From positions 1,549 to 65,548 of the forward strand of contig PLHF01000129.1 in the NCBI GenBank assembly GCA_003138855.1: a stretch of DNA of 64,000 nucleotides. Direction: 5' to 3'. Below, piece by piece: positions 47,602-60,130 of this stretch. The DNA is from Acidimicrobiaceae bacterium (GTDB lineage: Bacteria; Actinomycetota; Acidimicrobiia; Acidimicrobiales; RAAP-2). Below the pieces are notes generated by a model that saw only the letters and a program-made list of their open reading frames with translations, was not told where the DNA came from and made no database searches. The position numbers were made by a program, and so were the translations under genes. Each line of letters opens with the position of its first letter. Within the stretch, counting starts at the first letter, position 1.

Positions 47602-49146
47602 TCAGCCCACCTTAGATCGGGACGTCGTGGCCGAAGTGGTGCGGACCGACTCGGTGATGAAGTCACGCGCCGACGGCGAGAAGTAGCGAGACGGGGAGTT
47701 CACCTCGTCGTAGGTCAGCTTGGTTCCGTCCGCGCCCGAGGCGGGTTGGCCCGCCGGTGGGTCGAAGCTGAAGAAGTTGACCCAGGACGTGTTGATGTCC
47801 ATCTCCATGGCCCGCACCGCGCCGGCACGGGCCAGCACGTCGGCCAGGTCCACGATGGACAGCCCCGACCCGCCGGCGTACACCAGCGCGCCGTCGGCGG
47901 TGATGCCGAGCCCCGAGCGCCACACCTGCACCTGGCCACCGAGCGTGGCACCCCACCTGCTGTGGTCGTTGGCGTCGAGCCCGGGGACGGGTTGGCCGTT
48001 GTCGACGATGAGATCCAGATTCTGGCGGACGGCCACCACCGAAGGGGACATGGTGACATCGGTGCCCCAGGCCCCGATGTCGGGTGTCCCGTCCTTGTGG
48101 ATCACCAGGGAGGCCGACCCCGCCTGGAGCGGGTACCCGGCCGAGGTCACGCCGTCGAGGTAGAAGCCACCGTTGGAGTCCTGCATGCGGAACCCCGAGT
48201 TGAAGGCGGCGTCCAGGGTGTCGAGCGCGGAACCGGCGATGGGGGGGCTGTTGGTCCACGCCGGCCCGGGGGACGGGATCATGGATCCGGCATACAGCGT
48301 GGTGGAGAGCAGCTTGGTGTCCATCCAGGCGACGCCGGTGACCAGGCTGGTGTTGACCGCGTTGGGACGCAGGTAGGCCGCGTACATGGCCGGGATCCCG
48401 GCCACGGTGCGGCCGATCGGATGCCACTGCCCCTCACCGGGGGTGGGGTCCGAGACGAAGGGGGTGACGGCCGCCGGGACCGGAAGGTGGGCGGAACCCG
48501 CGGCGACCGTCGTGCTCGTGCCCTGTGTCGGGGCCGGAATGGCACCGGCTGCCGGCTTCCCGCCCTTGGGCGGAGCGTTCCAGGTGTACCAGGTGTTCTC
48601 CGCCCAGGTGACCAGGCCGCCACCGCCATGGTCGCGGACCCACTCGGTGAGCCGTGCCCCCACGGTATTGCCCATCGCCTGATCGGTGGCTGCCGACCCG
48701 GCCGAGAGCCACACCGGCGTCAGCAGCAGCAGGACGACCAGGGCCACCGTCGACTTCGGGTGGCGGCCGAATACCGTCCTCCGGCGGCGGACTTTCTCGC
48801 GGCGGCGCTCCCTGCGCTCCCTCCGGGTCGGGCGGAGCAGGGCGTGGTCGCGGCGCGTTGCCCCTGCCGCCCGGTCGGTGGGTGTGGTGACGATCAGGGG
48901 GATGCCGGTGACAGGTCGAACCGACCCCCCCGCCCGGATGCCGTCCTTGGTGGCGGCGGCCGGATCGACGTGCTCCCCGACCACCCCGGAACCCGGCGCA
49001 GGTGTCAGGCCGTCCTGATCGAAAACGATGTTGCCTCCCAAGGCGCTCTCCGAACCTCTTTCTACTCGCTGCACTGCGTTCGCACGCTCCACAGGGCCGG
49101 CTTGGTCCACCGGGATGGCCATCACGGCGGGCGCGGAGCCGTGCAC
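47602..49146 (-). CDS. Membrane-anchored phosphodiester glycosidase (NAGPA-like) protein
   Basis: AFNSGFRMQDSNGGFYLDG, VVAVRQNLDLIVDNGQ, GLGITADGALVYAGGSGLSIVDLADVLARAGAVRAMEMDINTSW. Confidence 0.65.
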   Translation of the reverse strand: MHGSAPAVMAIPVDQAGPVERANAVQRVERGSESALGGNIVFDQDGLTPAPGSGVVGEHVDPAAATKDGIRAGGSVRPVTGIPLIVTTPTDRAAGATRRDHALLRPTRRERRERRREKVRRRRTVFGRHPKSTVALVVLLLLTPVWLSAGSAATDQAMGNTVGARLTEWVRDHGGGGLVTWAENTWYTWNAPPKGGKPAAGAIPAPTQGTSTTVAAGSAHLPVPAAVTPFVSDPTPGEGQWHPIGRTVAGIPAMYAAYLRPNAVNTSLVTGVAWMDTKLLSTTLYAGSMIPSPGPAWTNSPPIAGSALDTLDAAFNSGFRMQDSNGGFYLDGVTSAGYPLQAGSASLVIHKDGTPDIGAWGTDVTMSPSVVAVRQNLDLIVDNGQPVPGLDANDHSRWGATLGGQVQVWRSGLGITADGALVYAGGSGLSIVDLADVLARAGAVRAMEMDINTSWVNFFSFDPPAGQPASGADGTKLTYDEVNSPSRYFSPSARDFITESVRTTSATTSRSKVG

Positions 49147-49267
49147 ACGCTCCCGGCCCCACCACCAGTAACCCAGGTGGGGCTGACAACTTCATGAACC
49201 GCGGGAAGGTCGGGTCAAGCGCCCCCGGCCGACCATCAGCTTCCCACGGGCCGGCACACGAGTGTGG

Positions 49268-49338
49268 GCACCACCGGGCCGTCCCGGCAGGCCAGCCTGT
49301 GCTCCGGAACGGCCCGGTGGGCCACCGGGCCGTTCCGG
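49268..49338. repeat. Palindrome plus direct repeat downstream of pcrA
   Basis: ccggaacggcccggtgg (49304-49320) / ccaccgggccgttccgg (49322-49338) perfect, 1-nt centre; additional ccaccgggccgtcccggcagg copy at about 49271-49291. Confidence 0.8.
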
Positions 49339-49342
49339 CAGG

Positions 49343-51820
49343 TCAGGACCGCTTGAGCGGAGCCATGCGGAGCAGGAGCTTCTTGCGCCCGACCGTCCCG
49401 AACCGGACAACCGCTTCGGCATCCTCGCCGGCGCCTCCGGTCTCGAGCACGTTCCCCTCGCCCCACTGGCCGTGGACCACCTTGTCCCCGACCGCCAGCC
49501 CGAGGAGCTCGGCACCACTGGAGGCCGGGGGCCGTCGGCGTCTACCGGTGGCATCGAATCCGCCGTCCGGCTGCGACACCCCACGGCCGAAGACGCTCCG
49601 CCCGGGTGTCCCCCCGTCGTCCGGTGTCGGGTACCGGCTCCCCGACGACAGGGAGCGCCCACGAGCCGGAGAACCGAACCCCGTCGTGCCGGCATCGGCG
49701 CCCGCATCCCGCACCAGCTCGCCAGGGATCTCGTTGAGGAACCGGCTCGGAATGTTGCTACTGGTGCTCCCCCAGAGCATGCGGCTCCAGGCATGGGAGA
49801 CATAGAGGTGCCGCTCGGCCCGGGTGATGCCCACATAGCAGAGCCGCCGCTCCTCCTCGAGCTCCACCGGATCCCCCAGGGAGCGCAGGTGGGGGAAGAT
49901 CCCGTCCTCCATGCCGACCAGGAACACCGCGGGGAACTCGAGGCCCTTGGCGATGTGCATGGTCATCAGGGAGACCTTGGTCCCGTCGCCGTCGAGCTGA
50001 TCCGAGTCGGCAACCAGGGCCGCTGCCTCCAGGAACTCGGCCAGCGTGCGGTACTCCGCAGCCACGCCGACCAGCTCGTCCACGTTCTCGACCCGACCGA
50101 GCGCCTCGATGGTCCCCTCCGACAGCAGTTCGCTCCGGTAGCCGGTCCGCTCGACGATGGCGGTCACCAGCTCGCCGGGTCCCAGTGCCCCCTCGTCGCC
50201 ACCGGTGGGCCCGTCGGCGGGCACGGCGGGCCCCCCCCACGGCCCCGCCCCGTCCAGACCGTCGGGGGCGATGGCGTCGCCGTTCTCGTCGACCAGAAGT
50301 GGAACGGCCATCTGCGCCCGCAGGTCGTCGAGCAGTGCCGAGAGATCGATGAGGGCCTTGCCGGCCTTGCCACCCACCCCGGCGTCATCGGCGTGGGCCA
50401 CGGCCTCCCCGAACGACAGGCCCCGGCCGCCCGACCACCCGGCCAGCTTGGCCACCGAGGTGTCGCCCACCCCACGCTTGGGAACGTTGACGATGCGGCG
50501 CCAGCTGACCTCGTCGTCCGGGTTGACCAGGACGCGGAGGTAGGCCAGGACGTCCTTCACCTCGCGGCGGTCGTAGAACTTGGTGCCGCCCACCACCTTG
50601 TAGGGCACCTCGGCCCGGACCATGGCCTCCTCGAGGGCGCGGCTCTGGGCGTTGGTCCGATAGAAGACGGCCACATCGCCCCAGTGGAGGCCCTGGTCGC
50701 CGCGCAGCCGGACGATCTCGTGGGCGACCCACTCCGCCTCGTCGTGCTCGTCCTCCGCCCGGTAGCGGGTGATCCGCTCGCCCTCCCCGCGATCGGTCCA
50801 CAGCGTCTTCGGCTTGCGGGAGACGTTGTTGGTGATCACGGCGTTGGCTGCGTCGAGGATGGTCTGGGTGGAGCGGAAGTTCTGGTCCAGGGTGATCGCG
50901 GTGGCGTCGGGGAAGGCCTTTTCGAAGTCGAGGATGTTGGAGATGTCCGCACCGCGGAACCGGTAGACCGACTGGTCGCTGTCCCCCACCACGACGATGT
51001 TCCGGTGCTCACCGGCCAGCAGGACGGCCAGCGCGTTCTGAACGGGGTTGGTGTCTTGGTACTCGTCGATCAGGAGGTGGGTGAACCGGTTCCGGTAGTG
51101 CTCGAGGACGTCGGGGTGCTCTCGGAACAGGCGAACCGTGTTGAGGAGCAGGTCGTCGAAGTCCATGGCGTTGGCCGACAGCATCCGCTGCTGGTAGAGG
51201 TCGAACACGTCGGCCACCCGCCGGTCGAAGATGGTTACGGCTGCGGCCCGGTACTCGGCTGGGCCCTGCTGCCGTGACTTGGCCTGGCTGATCTGGCCCA
51301 GGATCGAACGGGGGGAGAGCTTCTTCGTGTCGATGTCGAGCTCGCGGCAGACGATCTCGATCAGCCGGCGCGAGTCGGCGTCGTCGTAGATGGTGAACGA
51401 GCCCTTGTAGCCCAGGCGATCGCCGTGGGCCCGAAGGATGCGCACGCAGGCGGAGTGGAAGGTGGACACCCACATGCGCCCGGCGCGGGGCCCGACCAGA
51501 TCGGCCACGCGCCGGCGCATCTCGTCCGCCGCCTTGTTGGTGAAGGTGATGGCCAGGATCTGCCAGGGTGCGGCATCACCGGAGGCGATCAGGTGGGCGA
51601 TGCGCCGGGTCAGCACCCGGGTCTTGCCCGAACCGGCCCCGGCCACGATCAGCAGGGGGCCGCCCCGGTGGACCACCGACGCCCGCTGGGGGCCGGTGAG
51701 CCCCTCCACCAGGTCCTCCCCACCGGCCGGCTGCGTCTGCCCGGGGGTCCCACCCGAGCCCAGGCGGAGCCCGCCGCTGTCGTGAGGGAGCCGGTCGGCG
51801 CTCCCTCCCCACGAGGTCAT
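49343..51820 (-). CDS. pcrA: ATP-dependent DNA helicase UvrD/PcrA
   Basis: [58 protein letters not shown]-term [17 protein letters not shown]. Confidence 0.96.
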   Translation of the reverse strand: MTSWGGSADRLPHDSGGLRLGSGGTPGQTQPAGGEDLVEGLTGPQRASVVHRGGPLLIVAGAGSGKTRVLTRRIAHLIASGDAAPWQILAITFTNKAADEMRRRVADLVGPRAGRMWVSTFHSACVRILRAHGDRLGYKGSFTIYDDADSRRLIEIVCRELDIDTKKLSPRSILGQISQAKSRQQGPAEYRAAAVTIFDRRVADVFDLYQQRMLSANAMDFDDLLLNTVRLFREHPDVLEHYRNRFTHLLIDEYQDTNPVQNALAVLLAGEHRNIVVVGDSDQSVYRFRGADISNILDFEKAFPDATAITLDQNFRSTQTILDAANAVITNNVSRKPKTLWTDRGEGERITRYRAEDEHDEAEWVAHEIVRLRGDQGLHWGDVAVFYRTNAQSRALEEAMVRAEVPYKVVGGTKFYDRREVKDVLAYLRVLVNPDDEVSWRRIVNVPKRGVGDTSVAKLAGWSGGRGLSFGEAVAHADDAGVGGKAGKALIDLSALLDDLRAQMAVPLLVDENGDAIAPDGLDGAGPWGGPAVPADGPTGGDEGALGPGELVTAIVERTGYRSELLSEGTIEALGRVENVDELVGVAAEYRTLAEFLEAAALVADSDQLDGDGTKVSLMTMHIAKGLEFPAVFLVGMEDGIFPHLRSLGDPVELEEERRLCYVGITRAERHLYVSHAWSRMLWGSTSSNIPSRFLNEIPGELVRDAGADAGTTGFGSPARGRSLSSGSRYPTPDDGGTPGRSVFGRGVSQPDGGFDATGRRRRPPASSGAELLGLAVGDKVVHGQWGEGNVLETGGAGEDAEAVVRFGTVGRKKLLLRMAPLKRS

Positions 51821-53433
51821 TCCCACTCGATGGTCCCGGGCGGCTTGGAGGTGATGTCCAGAGCCACCCGGTTGACGCCCTCCACCTCGTTGATGATGCG
51901 GGAGGAGAGGCGTTCCAGCAGGTCGTAGGGCAGGCGGGCCCAATCGGCCGTCATGGCGTCGTCGCTGGAGACGGCGCGGATGACGATGGGGTACGCGTAG
52001 GTCCTCCCGTCGCCCATCACCCCCACCGTGCGAACGGCCGGGAGGACGGCGAAACTCTGCCACAGGTCGCGATAGAGGCCGGCACGGCGCACCTCCTCGA
52101 CGACGATGGCATCGGCGGCCCGGAGGATCTCGGCCCGCTCCGATGTCACCTCTCCGACGATGCGCACGGCCAGGCCGGGACCGGGGAAGGGCTGTCGCCA
52201 CACGATCTCGTGGGGGAGCCCCAGCTCCTCCCCGACCGCCCGGACCTCGTCCTTGAACAGCAGGCGCAGCGGCTCGACCAGGTCGAAAGCCAGGTCCTCG
52301 GGCAGCCCGCCGACGTTGTGGTGGGACTTGATGGTGGCCGCAGAGCCCGAGCCCGACTCGATGACGTCCGGGTAGAGGGTACCCTGCACCAGGTAGCCGG
52401 CCGCCTCCTCCACGGTGTCGCCGGCCCCGTCCTGGCCGGCCGGGCTGAACTTCTCGATGACCAGGTCGCGGGCGACCTCCTCGAAGATGCGGATGAACAG
52501 CTCGCCGATGATCTTGCGCTTCGTCTCCGGATCGGTGACCCCGGACAGTGCCTCGAAGAACCGGTCGGCCGCCTTCACGTGGACCAGGTCGATGTGGAAC
52601 TGCCGGCGGAACGTCTCCTCGACCTGTTCGCTCTCATTGGCCCGCATCAGGCCGGTGTCGACGTAGACGCAGGTGAGCTGGTCGCCGATGGCCTTGTGGA
52701 CCAGGGCTGCCGCTACTGCCGAGTCCACGCCGCCGGACAGCGCGCACAGCACGGGCGAGGACCCGACCTGGGAGCGGACCGCCTGCACCTGCGATTCGAT
52801 GATCGAGGTGTGGGTCCACGACGGCGGGCAGTGGCACACGTCGTAGAGGAACCGCTCGAGCAGATCGCGGCCCCGCTCGGTGTGCGCCACCTCGGGGTGG
52901 AATTGCACCCCGTAGATGGCACGCTCGCCGTCGTGGAGTGCGGCCACCGGCGCGTCGGGGCTCGACGCGGTGGCCACGAAGCCGTCGGGCACCCGGGTGA
53001 TGGCGTCGCCGTGGCTCATCCAGACCTCGGCGTCCTCCGGCCAGTCGACGAACAGAGGTGAGCGGCCGGTCAGCGTCAGCGGCGTGCGGCCGTACTCGCC
53101 CCTCCCGGTGCGGGACACCTCGCCCCCGAGCTGCCGGGTCAGCAATTGGGCGCCGTAGCAGATACCCAGAATGGGGACGCCGGTGTCATAGATGGCCGGA
53201 TCGATGGTCGGGGCCGGCGTCTCGTTGACCGACTTGGGCCCCCCCGAGAGGATGATGCCCGAAGGATGGCGGGCCATCAGCTCCGACGCGGTGGCGGAGT
53301 GGGGGACGATCTCCGAGTAGACGTGGGCCTCGCGCACCCGGCGGGCGATCAGCTGCGCGTACTGGGCACCGAAGTCGACGACCAGTACCGGCCCCTCGCC
53401 GCGCTCGCCGGCATCCGTGGTGTCCGGGCTCAA
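51817..53433 (-). CDS. guaA: GMP synthase (glutamine-hydrolysing)
   Basis: [52 protein letters not shown]-term [12 protein letters not shown]. Confidence 0.97.
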   Translation of the reverse strand: MSPDTTDAGERGEGPVLVVDFGAQYAQLIARRVREAHVYSEIVPHSATASELMARHPSGIILSGGPKSVNETPAPTIDPAIYDTGVPILGICYGAQLLTRQLGGEVSRTGRGEYGRTPLTLTGRSPLFVDWPEDAEVWMSHGDAITRVPDGFVATASSPDAPVAALHDGERAIYGVQFHPEVAHTERGRDLLERFLYDVCHCPPSWTHTSIIESQVQAVRSQVGSSPVLCALSGGVDSAVAAALVHKAIGDQLTCVYVDTGLMRANESEQVEETFRRQFHIDLVHVKAADRFFEALSGVTDPETKRKIIGELFIRIFEEVARDLVIEKFSPAGQDGAGDTVEEAAGYLVQGTLYPDVIESGSGSAATIKSHHNVGGLPEDLAFDLVEPLRLLFKDEVRAVGEELGLPHEIVWRQPFPGPGLAVRIVGEVTSERAEILRAADAIVVEEVRRAGLYRDLWQSFAVLPAVRTVGVMGDGRTYAYPIVIRAVSSDDAMTADWARLPYDLLERLSSRIINEVEGVNRVALDITSKPPGTIEWE

Positions 53434-54593
53434 TGGCCCATGCCGACACCCTGCGAGCGCTGCAGGTCCTTACCCTCGGTCTGCAGTGCCGGTGCCACCA
53501 TGACCTCGGCCTTCTGGAACTCCTTGACCGTCTGGTAGCCGCATGTGGCCATGGCCGTGCTCAGCGCCCCGAACAGGTTCATCCGGCCGTCGTTCTCGTG
53601 GGCGGGCCCGAGGAGGATCTCCTGGAGCGTGCCCCTTGTGGTGGTCTGGACCCGGGCGCCGCGGGGCAGCGTGGGATGGAATGTGGCCATGCCCCAGTGG
53701 TAACCACGGGCCGGCGCCTCCACCGCGGAGGAGAGCGGCGAGCCCAGCATGACCGCGTCCGCACCGCAGGCCACCGCCTTGGCCACGTCCCCGCCCTTGG
53801 ACATGCCGCCATCGGCGATCACATGGCAGTAGACGCCGGTCTCGTCGAGGTGCCGCATGCGGGCGCCGGCCACATCGGCGATGGCCGTGGCCTGGGGAAC
53901 CCCGATCCCCAGCACGCCCCGGGTCGTGCAGGCGTTACCCGGCCCGACCCCTACGAGCACGCCCACCGCGCCGGTGCGCATCAGGTGGAGGCCCGCCTGG
54001 TAGGAGGCGCAGCCGCCGACGATCACCGGGATCTCGAACTCGCGGATGAAGCGCTTGAGGTTGAGCGGCTCGGCCGTCTTCGACACGTGCTCGGCGGAGA
54101 CCACCGTCCCCTGGATGACCAGCAGGTCCAACTCGGCGGCCAGGACAGCCGGGGCGAAGGTCTCCGTCTTCTGCGGCGTCACCGAGGCAGCGGTGGTGAT
54201 GCCCGCCGCCTTCATCTCCTTGATGCGCTCGGTCACCAGCTCCAACCTGACCGGCTCGGCGTACATCTGCTGCATCCGGGCCGTGGCCTTCTCCGCCGGG
54301 AGCTCCCGGATCTCGTCGAACAGCGGGGTCGGATCCTCGTAGCGGGTCCACAGCCCTTCGAGGTTGAGCACCGCCAGGCCGCCGAGACGGCCGATCTCGA
54401 TGGCGGTGAAAGGGCTCACCACCCCGTCCATGGCCGACGCCATCAGGGGGAGTTCGAAGCGGTAAGCATCGATCTCCCAGCTGATGTCGACATCCTCCGG
54501 ATCGCGGGTGCGACGGCTCGGGACGATGGCGATGTCGTCGAACCCATAGGCCCTCCGGCCCGACTTGAAGATGCCAATCTCTAGCTCAGCCAC
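53430..54593 (-). CDS. guaB3: GuaB3-family IMP dehydrogenase-like protein
   Basis: [66 protein letters not shown] start. Confidence 0.9.
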   Translation of the reverse strand: MAELEIGIFKSGRRAYGFDDIAIVPSRRTRDPEDVDISWEIDAYRFELPLMASAMDGVVSPFTAIEIGRLGGLAVLNLEGLWTRYEDPTPLFDEIRELPAEKATARMQQMYAEPVRLELVTERIKEMKAAGITTAASVTPQKTETFAPAVLAAELDLLVIQGTVVSAEHVSKTAEPLNLKRFIREFEIPVIVGGCASYQAGLHLMRTGAVGVLVGVGPGNACTTRGVLGIGVPQATAIADVAGARMRHLDETGVYCHVIADGGMSKGGDVAKAVACGADAVMLGSPLSSAVEAPARGYHWGMATFHPTLPRGARVQTTTRGTLQEILLGPAHENDGRMNLFGALSTAMATCGYQTVKEFQKAEVMVAPALQTEGKDLQRSQGVGMGH

Positions 54594-54769
54594 GTGAATG
54601 TCCTCCGGACGATGATCGCAGTTCTCCGAACCTCCCATCGATGGCAGCCCCGAACACCGCGTCCACCGACTGTCCCCACGATACCGCCTGGGCACCCCTC
54701 GCCGACTATCGCCCGCCGGCGCTCGGAACGGCATCCGGGGCGTGGGCTGCCGGAAGCGCCCACCGGCTC

Positions 54770-55549
54770 TCAGGGAGACTGCAACGTGGTGGGAACGCGC
54801 ACTTCGAGCACCAGGCAGAGCAGCTCCACCAGCGTCCGGGCCGTGGCCCCCCACACCGTCTCGCCGGCCACCTCGAAGAACCATACGGGGAACTCCCCGT
54901 CGGGCAGGTCCGAGAGATGTCGGCGACCCGGTACCGACCACCACTCCTCGTGGAAGGCGTGCGCCGCCACCAACTCGGAGAGGGCGACGTCGAAGACCCG
55001 GTCCACCTCGTCGGGGTTGGCCACCAGCGAGGGGCGTCCCTCCAGGGTGGCCACCACCGGCGTCATCACCGTGTTCGACGACACCGTGGGCATGGCGGTG
55101 AGGGCGGCGACCACGGTGACCAGCCCGGGATCGAGCCCGACCTCCTCGTGGGCCTCACGAAGCGCACCCTCGGCCACCTCCTCGCCGGGGTCGAGGCGAC
55201 CACCCGGAAACGCCACCTCTCCCCGGTGGGACCGGAGCCGGTCCGACCGGACGGTGAGGATCACCCGGGTCTCGCCGTCCTGCTCGAACAAGGGGACCAG
55301 CACCGCGGCGGGCCGGCCGTCGACGGCCTCGCCGGACAGGGAGCGCCATGGCTCGGGTGACCCGCTCTGGCCCCGATCGGCCCGGTCGGCCCGGTCGGCG
55401 GCGAGGGCGCCCATGACCCGCTCGAGGGTGATGCCGCGCCGTCCCTCCACCGGCAGGTGGGCCCACGGGGCGGGCTGGCCGGTGCGACTGAGTGGCGGCC
55501 GCGGGATGGCCTTCCTGGCGGCGGGAACTGGTGGATCCGAGGTGTTCAT
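54770..55549 (-). CDS. NUDIX hydrolase (CoA pyrophosphatase-like)
   Basis: Nudix box GRLDPGEEVAEGALREAHEEVGL. Confidence 0.9.
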   Translation of the reverse strand: MNTSDPPVPAARKAIPRPPLSRTGQPAPWAHLPVEGRRGITLERVMGALAADRADRADRGQSGSPEPWRSLSGEAVDGRPAAVLVPLFEQDGETRVILTVRSDRLRSHRGEVAFPGGRLDPGEEVAEGALREAHEEVGLDPGLVTVVAALTAMPTVSSNTVMTPVVATLEGRPSLVANPDEVDRVFDVALSELVAAHAFHEEWWSVPGRRHLSDLPDGEFPVWFFEVAGETVWGATARTLVELLCLVLEVRVPTTLQSP

Positions 55550-55672
55550 GGAGGAGATCAGACTAGGGCGGGCAGCGGCCCCATCCGCCGGTTCGGACCG
55601 TTCGCTAGCCTTCCCCCGTACACGGTCGGCGCCGGGCCGGAACAGGCGCGGCCCGCAGCGAGGAGGAGCCCC

Positions 55673-56035
55673 ATGACCGATACGAGAAGTGCCCAGCCTG
55701 CTGCCTCTCAATTCCCGATCACCACCGCCCTCGAGTTCCCCGAGTGGCCGATCGACCGCAGCCTCGGCATGGTCTTCGGCGTCGTGGTCCGGTCGATGGG
55801 CGCGGCCAAGGGGATCACCGCCGGATTCCGCTCCCTCGCCGGCGGCGAGGTGAAGCAGTACACCAAGCTGGTCGAGGACAGCCGCCGCCACGCCCTCGAC
55901 CGGATGATCGAGAACGCCCGGATCCAAGGGGCCAATGCCGTCGTCTCCATGCGGTTCGACTCCTCGGAGGTCGGCCAGACGCTGACCGAAATCGTCGCCT
56001 ACGGCACCGCGGTGGTCGTCGGGCCGCGCCGATGA
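55673..56035 (+). CDS. UPF0145/YbjQ-family protein
   Basis: GMVFGVVVRSMGAAKGITAGFRSLAGGEVKQYTKLVEDSRRHALDRMIENARIQGANAVVSMRFDSS; aggaggag RBS. Confidence 0.88.
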   Translation: MTDTRSAQPAASQFPITTALEFPEWPIDRSLGMVFGVVVRSMGAAKGITAGFRSLAGGEVKQYTKLVEDSRRHALDRMIENARIQGANAVVSMRFDSSEVGQTLTEIVAYGTAVVVGPRR

Positions 56036-56063
56036 TGGCCGGAGGCATCCGGTTCGATCGGCG

Positions 56064-56279
56064 ATGCTCGAGGTGATCCTCTTCGCGCTCCTCGGCATCG
56101 CCGTGGTGGTGATCGTCGTGATCAGCCTCTTCGTCAAGCGCCACGGCGAGTCATCCGACCCGCAGGCGGGCTGGACGCCGACCGACGAGGTGTTCAAGGA
56201 CCCGGGCACCGACCGCACCATGCGGGTGTGGGTCGATGCCGCGGGCGAGCGCCACTACGTCCCCGAAGCAGGTCGCTGA
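56064..56279 (+). CDS. Small single-TM hypothetical protein
   Basis: MLEVILFALLGIAVVVIVVISLFVKRHGE, follows UPF0145 gene. Confidence 0.6.
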   Translation: MLEVILFALLGIAVVVIVVISLFVKRHGESSDPQAGWTPTDEVFKDPGTDRTMRVWVDAAGERHYVPEAGR

Positions 56280-56394
56280 CCGACCGTCCCCGGGACGGCA
56301 AACCGGCCGGGCCCGAGGGCCCGGCCGGTGCACACGTCCACTTGCCAATTGCGCCAGGGCGGCGCCTCCGGCTCGAGAACGAGCCGGAGCGGAT

Positions 56395-58340
<1,946 letters not shown>

Positions 58341-58365
58341 GTGATCGGGCCTCCTGTGGCACGCG

Positions 58366-58392
58366 TTGGCAGTCGAGAGTTGAGAGTGCCAA
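58366..58392 (-). promoter_or_regulatory. CIRCE-like element (proximal)
   Basis: Minus strand TTGGCACTC-N9-GACTGCCAA, cf. CIRCE TTAGCACTC-N9-GAGTGCTAA. Confidence 0.88.
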
Positions 58393-58419
58393 CATACCCG
58401 CCCGAGCGGCGTTTGGCAA
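58391..58419 (-). promoter_or_regulatory. Putative groESL promoter
   Basis: Minus strand TTGCCA - 17 bp - TATGTT between two CIRCE-like elements. Confidence 0.6.
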
Positions 58420-58439
58420 CCGGCAAGCGAGAGTGCCAG
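58413..58439 (-). promoter_or_regulatory. CIRCE-like element (distal, degenerate)
   Basis: Minus strand CTGGCACTC-N9-GGTTGCCAA; identical 9-bp spacer. Confidence 0.65.
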
Positions 58440-58441
58440 CA

Positions 58442-58473
58442 GGGACCCACGGGACCCACGGGTCGGGACCCAC
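58442..58473. repeat. gggacccac x3 short repeat
   Basis: Copies at 58442-58450, 58451-58459, 58465-58473. Confidence 0.75.
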
Positions 58474-58490
58474 GGGCCGCGGGCCGTGCG

Positions 58491-59546
58491 TCAGCCGGCG
58501 GCCACCAGCCGGAGATTGGGGTCGGCACCGAGTGTCAGGGGGCTCGCCCCCCCGTGCTGCAGCCGCCACCACCCGGCCGCCGCCACCATGGCGGCGTTGT
58601 CGGTGCACAGGGCGCGGCTGGGGAGGAAGGCGCCGATCCCGTCCTCCTCGCAGGCCTCCTCGATCCGGCGGCGGAGCAACGAGTTGGCCGCCACTCCCCC
58701 GGCCAGGCAGAGGGCCGTGGCCCCTACGTCCGCCGCCGCCCGGCGCGCCCTGGCCACCAGGACGTCCACCACCGCCAGGCGGAACGATGCCGCCACGTCG
58801 GCGGTGACGGCATCGGGGTGCTTCCTCACCGTGTTGACCACCGAGGTCTTCAACCCGCTGAAGGAGAAGTCGTAGCCGTCACCGGGCAGCGACCTCGGGA
58901 AGACGAAGGCGCGGGAGTCCCCCTCCTCGGCGATCCGGTCGATGGCCGGACCCCCCGGGTACCCGAGGCCGAGGAACCGGGCCACCTTGTCGAACGCCTC
59001 GCCGGCGGCGTCGTCGATGGTCGCGCCCATCAGCCGGTAGCGGCCCGGTGCGGTGACCTCGACCAGCATGGTGTGGCCCCCCGAGACCAGCAGCACCACC
59101 AGGGGCCACCCCAGGTCGGGCTGCTCCAGCAGCGAGGCGAAGAGATGGGCCTCGAGGTGGTTGACCCCGACCAGCGGGACACCCCAGGCCAGCGAGAGCG
59201 CCTTGGCCTCCGCCACGCCGACCAGCAGGGAGCCGATGAGGCCCGGCCCGTAGGTGACGGCCACCGCGTCGATGCCCTCCCCCGACACAGAGGTGCCGGC
59301 CTGCGCCAGTGCGTCGGCCAGCACCGGGGTCAGCAGCTCGAGGTGGGCCCGGCCGGCCAGCTCGGGGACCACGCCGCCGTAGCGGGCGTGGAGGTCGATC
59401 TGGCTGCTCACCACCGAGGAGACGATGACCGTCCCGTCGTCGACCACCGAGGCCGCCGTCTCGTCGCACGAGGTCTCGATCCCGAGGACCCGGTGGACGG
59501 GCGCCGCGGAGGTGGACGCCGGGGGGATGGGCACAGCTGTCGACAC
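58491..59546 (-). CDS. tsaD: tRNA N6-threonylcarbamoyladenosine biosynthesis protein TsaD
   Basis: VLGIETSCDETAASVVDDG, HLEAHLFASLL, LVLLVSGGHTMLVEV, CLAGGVAANSLLRRR; GTG start. Confidence 0.96.
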   Translation of the reverse strand: MSTAVPIPPASTSAAPVHRVLGIETSCDETAASVVDDGTVIVSSVVSSQIDLHARYGGVVPELAGRAHLELLTPVLADALAQAGTSVSGEGIDAVAVTYGPGLIGSLLVGVAEAKALSLAWGVPLVGVNHLEAHLFASLLEQPDLGWPLVVLLVSGGHTMLVEVTAPGRYRLMGATIDDAAGEAFDKVARFLGLGYPGGPAIDRIAEEGDSRAFVFPRSLPGDGYDFSFSGLKTSVVNTVRKHPDAVTADVAASFRLAVVDVLVARARRAAADVGATALCLAGGVAANSLLRRRIEEACEEDGIGAFLPSRALCTDNAAMVAAAGWWRLQHGGASPLTLGADPNLRLVAAG

Positions 59547-59578
59547 TACCGAATTGGGGACCCGACGCCGGCCGGCGG

Positions 59579-60130
59579 TCACCGGCGGGTGATGACCTCC
59601 AGGTCGTGAGGGAGCGAGCGCTCGACGGCGGCGAGCCGTTGTGCGTACTGGTCCGAATCGATGTCCCGCGCCCACATGATCAACGCGTCACCGCCTTCGG
59701 GGTAGTAGTTCGGGCGGACACCCACCGGGGCCAGCCCGAAGCGTGCGTACAGTGCCAGAGCCGGCTCGTTCCCCACCCGCACCTCGAGGGTCAGGTGGCG
59801 GGCCCCGTGGGCCAGGGCGGTGCGGGCCAGGTCCAACAGGAGCACCGTACCCAGGCGCCGGCCGTGCCACGCCGGGTCGACAGCGATGTTGTTCACGTGG
59901 GTCTCGTCGTCGATGAACATCTGGCCGGCGAACCCCACGATGCGGCGGCCGATCCAGGCAGCACGGTAGGCCCGGGACATCCGCTGGGCGAGCTCGTCCG
60001 CGAACAGCCGGCGGGACCACGGCTCGGGGAACACCGCTTCCTCGATGGGGAGCACCATCGAGAGGTCCTTGGCCCGCATCGGGGCCACGATCACCTGGTG
60101 CGGCCGGTCCGGCGCACCGGGTCCCACCAT
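59579..60130 (-). CDS. rimI: Ribosomal protein alanine N-acetyltransferase (GNAT)
   Basis: MRAKDLSMVLPIEEAVFPEPWS, VNNIAVDPAWHGRRLGTVLL, ALALYARFGLAPVGVRPNYYPEGGDALIM. Confidence 0.92.
   Translation of the reverse strand: MVGPGAPDRPHQVIVAPMRAKDLSMVLPIEEAVFPEPWSRRLFADELAQRMSRAYRAAWIGRRIVGFAGQMFIDDETHVNNIAVDPAWHGRRLGTVLLLDLARTALAHGARHLTLEVRVGNEPALALYARFGLAPVGVRPNYYPEGGDALIMWARDIDSDQYAQRLAAVERSLPHDLEVITRR

Noticed and set aside
47563-49197. 544-aa plus-strand ORF
   Set aside because: Antisense shadow of the phosphodiester glycosidase-like gene
49262-51277. 671-aa plus-strand ORF
   Set aside because: Antisense shadow of pcrA
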